Shown one piece after another: positions 57,681 to 64,000 of a stretch of 64,000 nucleotides of DNA. Each line of letters begins with the position of its first letter. Position 1 is the first letter of the stretch. Under the pieces are notes generated by a model. It saw only the letters and a program-made list of their open reading frames with translations. It was not told the origin of the DNA and did not search any database. The stretch covers positions 85,672 through 149,671 of the forward strand of contig JBDLJH010000004.1 in assembly GCA_039714395.1 (NCBI GenBank), read 5' to 3'. This DNA is from JAPHSX01 sp039714395 (GTDB taxonomy: Bacteria > Pseudomonadota > Gammaproteobacteria > Thiohalomonadales > Thiohalomonadaceae). A program made the position numbers and the translations under genes.

Positions 57681-59669
57681 TTAGTTCCAGTTATTTACCG
57701 CTTGTTTTAGCGTGGTTAGCCGCGAGTCCTCACTTTGCTGTTGATACCGCAGCTCAATATAAAGCCGTGTAATAGAGATAATCTGTTCACAGTATTGCGG
57801 CAGTTCCTGACAGGCGCGTAAAGAAAAGTCGTGTGGGCCTTCATTAATCTCTCGTACCGTGCCAAGCTTTTCCAGCTTGTTACAAAATCGCTGATAGTGA
57901 CGTTGAACAGGATTTTTTTGCCTGGATCTTTTTGCTAGCACAATGGCGCTGATGAAACCGAGCAACATTATGAAAGAAACAATCAGAATCGTTATCAGGT
58001 TCTTCCAGCTATTATCTTTAAACCCCAGTGCCTTTAATAGTTTTTCCTGCTGTTCTTTATCGAATCCAAGTACCCACTGATTCCATCCGTGATTGACGGC
58101 ATCCCATATCTGGCGCAGTTGAAAGAAGCTGCGGCTGAACATATTAAACTGTTTATTCTGGGCCATGTTTGCCAGTAGGTCGGTGGTGGTGAAGCGTTGT
58201 GTGTCGGCCAGATCTTCAACACGGTCTAGCGGGATGTTGGTGGTAGGGTCGATGCGTAGCCAGCCTTTTTTATCCAACCACACCTCGGCCCAGGCATGGG
58301 CATTAGATTGGCGCACAATTAAATAGTCACCCAGCTGGTTGCTTTCCCCTCCCTGGTAACCGGTGACCACGCGGGACGGTACACCAGCTGCGCGCATTAA
58401 GGTGACGAAGGAGGTGGCGTAGTGTTCGCAAAATCCCCTGCGGCTATTAAAAAGGAAGTCATCGACCGGGTCGCTATTGAGTAGCGGTGGCTGGCGTGTG
58501 TAATAAAAACTGTTATTGCTGTAATAACTGAGAGCGCGTTCGATGATCTGTTCATCATCGAGTCCCTCTTCGGCCCAGCCCTGCGCCATTGTTACCGATC
58601 TGTCGTTTACATTCTCGGGAAGTTGTAGCGCTGCCCATAATTCCCAATCCTCAAATGTGGTGGTGCGGTAGTTGAGTGAAGAACCAAGGGTATAGCGCTG
58701 CTTGCTGGAGGTAGGTTTGTCGGCCAGCATCTGAAAATCGGAGTGGATAAATGATGAAGATTCCAGCCCCTGTGGCATGGTTGTGGGCAGATCCAGGGAG
58801 AAGAGCCAGCGATAACCGCTGGACTCCAGGGTAATGCTGTACACAATTGGAATAGATTGTGCCTCGTAATTTGGCACTGTCCGTAATACCGGCTGACGAA
58901 TGCGCTGCCACAGACGACCGTCGGTTTGCCACAACACCGGGCCACGCCAATAGAGTTGATCGGCGGCGGGTATTGCACCCTTAAACTCAACACGAAATGC
59001 CACCTCTTCCGACTCGACCAGAGAGGAGACGGTACCCATACGGATCTGATCACTCAACCCGGTCTTGCCAACGGCCCCCTGCGGCATGCTCCACAGTGGT
59101 CCAGATAGTCGCGGGAACAGCAGGAACATCACCACCATTAACGGAAACGCCTGCAATAGCAGCTGCCCGGAGTAGCGGAGATAGTAACGGCTGTTGGCCG
59201 AGCGGGACTGCGGATGGTTGAGTGCAATCAATGCGGCGGTGAGTAACAGAACTACTAACAGCAGATAGCCACCGGTATAAATTGACTGGCTAAAGAGGAA
59301 GCCACCAATCACCAGAAAGTAACCGAGGTAGAGGGTGACCATGGCATCACGCAGGGTGCGTAGCTCCAGCAGTTTCAAGCAGAGCATTACACTGAGTAGT
59401 GCCACACCGGCATCGCGCCCGACGACGGTTTTAAATAGTGCGGCGATGGAGAAAAAGGCGATAAAGGTAATTGTCCATCGCAGGGTGCGGCGCGGTAGCG
59501 ACCACCCTTTAATTTCATGCGCCAGCCGCCAGCCAAAGACACCGAGGCAGACCAGCGAGAGTCCAATCGGCATGCGCAACAGGTGCGGGAGCAACACCAT
59601 AAAGAGCGCTGTCAGTAGCCACAGCTTGCCGGTGAGAGTAGGCATCAGCTGCTTTTCGTAACTGCTCAT
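57681..59669 (-). CDS. tgpA: Transglutaminase-like membrane protein
   Basis: 662 residues: about six N-terminal membrane segments (about 12-190), a periplasmic transglutaminase core domain with the Cys in NSRRGFCEHYATSFVTLMRAAGVPSRVVTGYQGGE, the His in SNAHAWAEVWL and the Asp in RIDPT, another membrane segment (about 555-575) and a DUF4129-like C-terminal cytoplasmic part. TgpA of Pseudomonas aeruginosa is essential and belongs to this DUF3488-containing family. It overlaps the DUF58 gene by four bases (ATGA). Confidence 0.93.
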   Translation of the reverse strand: MSSYEKQLMPTLTGKLWLLTALFMVLLPHLLRMPIGLSLVCLGVFGWRLAHEIKGWSLPRRTLRWTITFIAFFSIAALFKTVVGRDAGVALLSVMLCLKLLELRTLRDAMVTLYLGYFLVIGGFLFSQSIYTGGYLLLVVLLLTAALIALNHPQSRSANSRYYLRYSGQLLLQAFPLMVVMFLLFPRLSGPLWSMPQGAVGKTGLSDQIRMGTVSSLVESEEVAFRVEFKGAIPAADQLYWRGPVLWQTDGRLWQRIRQPVLRTVPNYEAQSIPIVYSITLESSGYRWLFSLDLPTTMPQGLESSSFIHSDFQMLADKPTSSKQRYTLGSSLNYRTTTFEDWELWAALQLPENVNDRSVTMAQGWAEEGLDDEQIIERALSYYSNNSFYYTRQPPLLNSDPVDDFLFNSRRGFCEHYATSFVTLMRAAGVPSRVVTGYQGGESNQLGDYLIVRQSNAHAWAEVWLDKKGWLRIDPTTNIPLDRVEDLADTQRFTTTDLLANMAQNKQFNMFSRSFFQLRQIWDAVNHGWNQWVLGFDKEQQEKLLKALGFKDNSWKNLITILIVSFIMLLGFISAIVLAKRSRQKNPVQRHYQRFCNKLEKLGTVREINEGPHDFSLRACQELPQYCEQIISITRLYIELRYQQQSEDSRLTTLKQAVNNWN

Positions 59670-60652
59670 CCCTGTTGATCCTTGAGATTAAATAGTGCCA
59701 AGGCTTTCAGGCATTGGCGTCGATGGGTGTTCCCACGCTGCGGGGGGATCTCCCGGTTGGGTAGTACCAGGCCATAGGCCATGCCGCGTGAGTCGGCCTC
59801 CAGTACCCAGCGGGTGAGGCGTGAAAGTTTTTCCTCTGTAGCCTGGTTGCCGAGCATTTCCCATTTCAGCCACAGCTGCTCACTCACTCCGCCGCCGAAC
59901 TGCTTGGTCACAAGCCCCTGCTCGCGAGCCAGCGCCTTCCAGTGGATGTGACGCAGCGAGTCGCCGGGATGGTAGGGACGTAGCGAGGCGAAATCATCAT
60001 CGCCCTTCCCCTGATCACCGGCATTTCCACTTTGCACCAACACTTCGGCTGGAAGTTTGTGATCAGCAGAGGGTGCGGGATAGATCAGGGCGCGCATTTC
60101 GATATTAATGTAGGCCCAGGCGTGAAACAGCCCTAGCGGGAAACGGGAGTAGACGGTGATGCGGCCCGGATCGAGCCAGCCACGTTGCGAAGTGGGGTGG
60201 CGCAGATCCAGCCATTGTCCACCATTTACCGGCAGGTCGAGGTTTTGTGGCGGCTGTCCGGTAAACAATAACTTGATGGCAAAGCGATGGTGTCCCTGCG
60301 GGTTTTCCACACTAAGCGGAAAGGCGGCCTGCTCACCGGTGAACACCGGCTGGATGTGGCCAACGCGAAATCGCAGGCCGTTAAGATTGCGGAAGGTGTG
60401 AACCATCGATACCACACCCAGCCCGGTGAGCAGAAAGGTGAAGATAAAGGCGAGTGAGTTCTGGTAGTTGATAGCACCGATCAGCATCGCCAATAGCAGT
60501 ACGGTAAAGATCACACCGCTACGGCTGGGGAGGATATAGACGCGTTGGCGAGTTAGGGTAACAGGCCCTGTTTCGGCAACATCATGGCGTAACAGGCGCT
60601 GCCAGAAGGTGCGTTGCTGTGTGAAAAGTGTGCGGCGTGCTGTGCCTGACAT
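59666..60652 (-). CDS. DUF58 domain membrane protein
   Basis: About 328 residues from the ATG at 60652, one base after the moxR stop. Two membrane segments lie near the N-terminus (about 42-80), followed by a DUF58 domain with DFASLRPYHPGDSLRHIHWKALAREQGL, the characteristic block. Such proteins form a cluster with MoxR ATPases and transglutaminases and may contain a VWA-like fold for MoxR substrates. An upstream in-frame ATG (60673) would overlap moxR. The biochemical role is unknown. Confidence 0.88.
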   Translation of the reverse strand: MSGTARRTLFTQQRTFWQRLLRHDVAETGPVTLTRQRVYILPSRSGVIFTVLLLAMLIGAINYQNSLAFIFTFLLTGLGVVSMVHTFRNLNGLRFRVGHIQPVFTGEQAAFPLSVENPQGHHRFAIKLLFTGQPPQNLDLPVNGGQWLDLRHPTSQRGWLDPGRITVYSRFPLGLFHAWAYINIEMRALIYPAPSADHKLPAEVLVQSGNAGDQGKGDDDFASLRPYHPGDSLRHIHWKALAREQGLVTKQFGGGVSEQLWLKWEMLGNQATEEKLSRLTRWVLEADSRGMAYGLVLPNREIPPQRGNTHRRQCLKALALFNLKDQQG

Positions 60653-60653
60653 C

Positions 60654-61568
60654 TCAGGGAATGGCGACTTCATCAAAGGGCTTAACCACGGCCTCGACGT
60701 TGGAGGCCACCTGATCACCGGCCAGTTGCAGGCGGTGGGCTGCAACATAAGGTAGTACCTGCTGCACATCCTCGGGCATCACATGGTCGCGTCCGTTGAG
60801 CAAGGCCCAGGCGCGCGCCGCTCGTAACAGGGCCAGACCGGCACGGGGAGAGAGACCGTTGAGGTAGTAAGGTGACTGGCGAGAAAATTCAAGCAGCGCC
60901 TGCACATAATCGATGAGGGCATCGGAGGCATGCACCTGTTTAACCTGTTGCTGCAATTGTGTCAGTTGCTCCGGTGTGAGCACTGCCTGCAACTCGTGCA
61001 GCATGTCGCGACGTTCACGTCCGGCCAGTAGGGCACGCTCTGCATTGCGCTCGGGATAGCCCAGCGAAATGACCATCAAAAACCGATCAAGCTGGGACTC
61101 AGGAAGGGGGAAGGTACCCAACTGGTAGCTGGGATTTTGTGTGGCAATAACGAAAAAAGGGGAGGGTAAAGGATAGGTGGTTCCCTCAATGGTTACCTGC
61201 TCCTCCTCCATCGCCTCCAGCAAGGCACTCTGGGTCTTGGGAGTGGCGCGGTTGATCTCATCGGCCAGTACCACCTGGGAGAAGATAGGACCGGGATGAA
61301 ATTGAAAGCTTGCTGACTCTCTTTCGAATACCGATACGCCTAGAATATCAGCCGGTAGCAGGTCAGAGGTAAACTGGAGACGATTAAAATCGAGCCCCAG
61401 TGAGCGGGCTAGCACATGAGATAAGATGGTTTTGCCTACACCGGGCAGATCTTCAATCAGCAGGTGACCACGGGCCAGCAGGCAGGCCAGTGCCAACTTA
61501 ATTTGGTGATCCTTTCCAAGAATGAAGCTCCCAGCCTGCTCGACAACCTCTAAGATTTGTTTATTCAT
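60654..61568 (-). CDS. MoxR-family AAA+ ATPase
   Basis: 304 residues with Walker A GVGKTILSHVLARSLG, the Walker B region VVLADEINRATPKTQSALLEAMEE, sensor 1 FFVIATQNPSYQLGTFPLPESQLDRF and a C-terminal lid with GLSPRAGLALLRAARAWALLNGRDHVMPEDVQ. It is a chaperone-like ATPase acting on von Willebrand-type or complex-assembly partners. With the DUF58 and tgpA genes it forms the conserved moxR-DUF58-transglutaminase operon. Confidence 0.95.
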   Translation of the reverse strand: MNKQILEVVEQAGSFILGKDHQIKLALACLLARGHLLIEDLPGVGKTILSHVLARSLGLDFNRLQFTSDLLPADILGVSVFERESASFQFHPGPIFSQVVLADEINRATPKTQSALLEAMEEEQVTIEGTTYPLPSPFFVIATQNPSYQLGTFPLPESQLDRFLMVISLGYPERNAERALLAGRERRDMLHELQAVLTPEQLTQLQQQVKQVHASDALIDYVQALLEFSRQSPYYLNGLSPRAGLALLRAARAWALLNGRDHVMPEDVQQVLPYVAAHRLQLAGDQVASNVEAVVKPFDEVAIP

Positions 61569-61685
61569 AAACAGTGAATGCTTTCCTATTTAGTGAGTCT
61601 GTAGTTAATATTGGCACAATAGTGCAGCATCTTCCTTGAAATAGTTCACTATGTTGTAGTCATAAAAATAACGGGGGTATTGAGG

Positions 61686-62168
61686 GTGTATAAATGGCGA
61701 TTAATAATTAGTTTGTTCATATTCATGGCAGTCGCACCGGGCGCCTGGTCTCAGGCCGATGAGGTACTGCCGCAGATCAAGGGGCGCATCACCGATCAGG
61801 GTGGGCTTATCAGCAGCAGTCAGAAGCATCTGATGTATCAGGTGCTGGCACAACATGAGTCCGGATCGCACCATCATGTTGTATTGCTAACTGCAAAAGG
61901 AGCCGGGGCCGAGTTACCACAAGTCTATGCCAAGCGTATCTGGCAGGCATGGCAAAGAAAGGACAAGTCACGAAGCGTCCTATTTGTGTTGTTTAAACAG
62001 CAGAAAGTGGCGGCTATTATTGCGGGTAGTGAGCTGAGTAAGAAGCTTGATGTGATATCGATAAATGCGATGATTGATAACGAAATATCAACACCTTTAA
62101 AAGCTGGGGATTTTGATGGGGCTGCCCTGGCCGGGGTGAAGGGGATCGTGGGTGCACTAGGCCACTAG
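61686..62168 (+). CDS. TPM-domain (Psb32/YgcG-like) exported protein
   Basis: About 160 residues with a signal peptide (cleavage after WSQA, about 22) and a TPM domain: ITDQGGLISSSQKHLMYQVLAQHESGSHHHVVLLTAKGAG and VLFVLFKQQKVAAIIAGSELSKKLD. The domain is seen in Psb32, YgcG and Rv0311-like proteins and lacks an established activity in bacteria. The GTG start at 61686 follows a GGGGG stretch; TTG at 61680 is an alternative. The stop overlaps that of msrB as an antiparallel CTAG. It is divergent from the moxR operon. Confidence 0.78.
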   Translation: MYKWRLIISLFIFMAVAPGAWSQADEVLPQIKGRITDQGGLISSSQKHLMYQVLAQHESGSHHHVVLLTAKGAGAELPQVYAKRIWQAWQRKDKSRSVLFVLFKQQKVAAIIAGSELSKKLDVISINAMIDNEISTPLKAGDFDGAALAGVKGIVGALGH

Positions 62169-62575
62169 GCATTTCTGGTCTCGTCCCCCTTAAAGGTAAG
62201 AGAAAGTGAGTTAATACAGTAGCGTTGCCCTGTTGGTTGAGGGCCATCAGGAAAAAGGTGTCCGAGGTGTGCATTACAGCGGGCACAGGTAGCCTCAACA
62301 CGATGCATGCCGTGGGAGTTGTCCTCAATCAGTTTCACCTGCCCCTGTTCTACTACATCCCAAAAGCTGGGCCAGCCGGTACCTGAGTCAAACTTGGTGT
62401 CTGAGCTGAACAGGATCGCTCCACAACATGCGCAGCAGTAGTTACCGGACTCTTTGTTGTTCAGGAGTTCACCGCTAAAGGGGGCTTCCGTTCCTTTCTC
62501 ACGGCAGACATGAAAGCGCTCGGTGCTCAGTTTTTGTTTCCACTCTTCGTTAGTTGACGACTTATCATCACTCAT
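62165..62575 (-). CDS. msrB: Peptide-methionine (R)-S-oxide reductase
   Basis: 136 residues from the ATG at 62575. Zinc ligands are in the CCACC and CARC pairs; GTGWPSFW, EDNSHGMHRVEATC, LGHLFPDGP and the catalytic Cys in RYCINS are all present. MsrB reduces methionine-R-sulfoxide with thioredoxin. The frame is open further upstream to 62746, into the ROK kinase gene, but that segment is not part of the family. Confidence 0.95.
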   Translation of the reverse strand: MSDDKSSTNEEWKQKLSTERFHVCREKGTEAPFSGELLNNKESGNYCCACCGAILFSSDTKFDSGTGWPSFWDVVEQGQVKLIEDNSHGMHRVEATCARCNAHLGHLFPDGPQPTGQRYCINSLSLTFKGDETRNA

Positions 62576-62654
62576 TGGAAAATTGCCTACGGTTATTTTG
62601 CTGTGAAGAAACCCCAGTCCAGATTGTGCTACAGACAGAGGATTATTTGTATCG

Positions 62655-63542
62655 CTATAACCACGCCGCCCCGCGTACACCGCTGGAGTCGCCGTGTTTT
62701 GGTGCCAGTAGTTTAGTCGCGACGTGGTTGGAGAAGACGTAGTCACCCCACAGTTTGGGAACGTTGTCGTAGAGCCGTTTCACATTCGACATGCCACCAC
62801 CGAGGACGATAACCTCGGGATCGATGATGTTAATTACGCTGGCCAGTGCGCGGGCCATGCGATCCTCATGGCGCTGTAGTGCCTGCCCGGCCAGCTCGTT
62901 CCCTTCCTCAGCTGCACGAACGATCTGTTGTGCCTTCCACGGCTCACCGCCGTGCCGCACAAAATCATTTTGCAGGCCGGGGCCGGACAACCATGTCTCA
63001 ATGCAGCCGTGTTTGGTGCAGTAACAGGCGGGACCGGGAAGTTCGAGCTCCTGTGGCCAGGGGAGTGGGTTGTGGCCCCACTCACCGGCGATGGCGTTGG
63101 GGCCACCCACCAGTTGGCCGTTAATCACAATGCCACCACCGCAACCGGTGCCGATGATTACCCCGAATACCGATCCCGCTCCGATGGCCGCGCCATCAGT
63201 TGCCTCGGAGACGGTAAAACAGTCGGCATCATTGGCGATGCGGACTTCACGCCCCAATGCCTCGGAGAGGTGGAGCTGAAGCGGCTGGCCAATAAGGCAG
63301 GTGGTATTGGCGTTTTTCACCAGATCGGTAGCGGGTGAGATGGCGCCGGGGATGCCGATACCGACGCTGCCCTCTTGCCCCAGTTCCGCCTCCAGTCCCT
63401 GTACCAGGGTGGTAATGGCGTTGAGGATATCTTCATAGTTGTCGCGGGGAGTATTAACACGGCGACGCTGCAGGGTCTCTCCCTGATCATTGAGGGCAAT
63501 GGCCTCAATCTTGGTACCACCTAAATCCACTCCAATACGCAT
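62655..63542 (-). CDS. ROK-family sugar kinase
   Basis: 295 residues. The phosphate-binding start RIGVDLGGTKIEAIAL, the ROK signature region (GVIIGTGCGGGIVINGQLVGGPNAIAGEWGHNPL), the zinc-binding CYCTKHGCIETWLSG and adenosine-binding VIVLGGGMSN are intact. It resembles fructokinase Mak, NagK and related kinases; the substrate, fructose or an amino sugar, cannot be fixed from sequence. It is transcribed away from the DsrC-like gene. Confidence 0.93.
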   Translation of the reverse strand: MRIGVDLGGTKIEAIALNDQGETLQRRRVNTPRDNYEDILNAITTLVQGLEAELGQEGSVGIGIPGAISPATDLVKNANTTCLIGQPLQLHLSEALGREVRIANDADCFTVSEATDGAAIGAGSVFGVIIGTGCGGGIVINGQLVGGPNAIAGEWGHNPLPWPQELELPGPACYCTKHGCIETWLSGPGLQNDFVRHGGEPWKAQQIVRAAEEGNELAGQALQRHEDRMARALASVINIIDPEVIVLGGGMSNVKRLYDNVPKLWGDYVFSNHVATKLLAPKHGDSSGVRGAAWL

Positions 63543-63674
63543 GATTATTCCCTAAATTGTCACAAAGCAGTGCCAGACTGGTACTGACTTGAAATAGCGT
63601 GACAGGCATCACACCTCTATACTTTAGGGAAATGCCTGGTTTTTGTATCTAATCGTTCTATGGAGGATACGATC

Positions 63675-63980
63675 ATGACAACAGTATATGAAAGTATACG
63701 GGCTAAGTTGCACGGTACCACCGAGCAGACTCTCTGGAGTGAGGAGATGGCACAGTGTATTGCCGCCGAGGACGGGCTTGGTGAGCTGACCGAGGCGCAC
63801 TGGAAGGTGATCCATACCCTGCGCCAGCACTTTGTACAGTATGGGGCATTGCCACCGAAGGAGCTTGCCTGCGGTATTAATAGCCTTGAGTCACATTGTG
63901 TTGATGAGCTATTCAACAGTAGCCATAAGGCATGGCATGTAGCGGGTTTGCCAGCCCCCGGCTCTGAGGTGATTGGCTAG
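63675..63980 (+). CDS. DsrC/TusE-family protein lacking both redox cysteines
   Basis: 101 residues from the ATG at 63675, with GGAGG eight bases upstream (an ATG five codons earlier is before the ribosome site). The DsrC/TusE fold is evident: LGELTEAHWKVIHTLRQHFVQYGALPPKELA and the C-terminal arm AWHVAGLPAPGSEV. In DsrC the arm carries a CysA followed eleven residues later by the penultimate CysB; here these positions are Trp87 and Glu98, and three residues extend beyond. The persulfide chemistry of DsrC and TusE is thus impossible. I recall cysteine-less DsrC relatives proposed as regulators. Cys28, Cys66 and Cys75 are elsewhere. The role is inferred only. Confidence 0.85.
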   Translation: MTTVYESIRAKLHGTTEQTLWSEEMAQCIAAEDGLGELTEAHWKVIHTLRQHFVQYGALPPKELACGINSLESHCVDELFNSSHKAWHVAGLPAPGSEVIG

Positions 63981-64000
63981 ACGTACCATACTTGCCGGGG

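Noticed and set aside
63589..63623. Promoter TTGAAA ... TATACT before the DsrC-like gene
   Set aside because: The spacing is 23 bases, too long for sigma-70; TATACT alone is not enough.
1..64000. tRNA, rRNA, insertion sequences, prophage or toxin-antitoxin genes
   Set aside because: Looked for on both strands by eye; none recognised.

Overview
The window is a chromosomal segment from a gammaproteobacterium. It carries the conserved block rnpA-rpmH-dnaA-dnaN-recF-gyrB next to plsC-gmhB-glyS-glyQ, the order I know from Pseudomonas and relatives. It also has hemCDXY, ntrBC-glnA with a sigma-54 promoter, and envC/ctpA/gpmI. Several sulfur-relay or sulfur-sensing genes (tusA, a PP-loop thiouridylase-like protein, a membrane rhodanese, an ArsR regulator with SqrR/BigR-like cysteine spacing, and a DsrC-like protein) suggest a sulfur-oxidising lineage such as Chromatiales or its symbiotic relatives. 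That placement is inference.

Layout. 1-4027: 5'-truncated hemC, then hemD, hemX and hemY (tetrapyrrole synthesis). 4115-10606 (minus): a 1551-residue secreted calcium-repeat protein ending in a GG-Cys/transmembrane/Arg sorting tail, an OmpA-like protein translationally coupled to it, and a CPBP-family glutamic intramembrane protease. Together they look like a self-contained surface-protein sorting system of the JDVT-CTERM/MYXO-CTERM kind, and this is the most interesting locus here. 10607-10945: divergent control region with a perfect CRP-type palindrome. 10946-13392: an OmpR-type regulator and a histidine kinase with a periplasmic NMT1-like binding-protein domain. 13485-20968: flavin reductase, epimerase, DJ-1 protein, and the envelope/glycolysis run gpmI-envC-ctpA-deacetylase. 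21198-24319: arsR-rhodanese-grxC-trxC-secB-gpsA. 24359-25880: trmL and a class 1B dihydroorotate dehydrogenase.

26025-33215 (minus): a chaperone-usher fimbria locus with DUF4402-type subunits (three genes), led by a membrane-anchored DUF1566 protein. 33479-38494: ntrC, ntrB, a DUF4124 protein and glnA, with a sigma-54 promoter, two NtrC boxes before glnA and one before ntrB. 38482-41002: thiouridylase-like gene, tusA and a cation diffusion facilitator with a His6 N-terminus. 41160-45768: glyQ, glyS, a MazG-like gene, gmhB and plsC. 45896-56112: replication/ribosome/membrane-insertase block with a probable oriC between dnaA and dnaN. 56275-63542: a stand-alone lpxD paralogue, the moxR-DUF58-tgpA cluster, a TPM-domain protein, msrB and a ROK kinase. 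63675-63980: a DsrC-like protein in which both redox cysteines are replaced.

Between genes there are several clear hairpin terminators, a REP-like palindrome, and a dispersed heptanucleotide repeat (AGTCNNN) at three loci, one inside glyS. I see no rRNA or tRNA genes, insertion sequences, prophage or CRISPR arrays.
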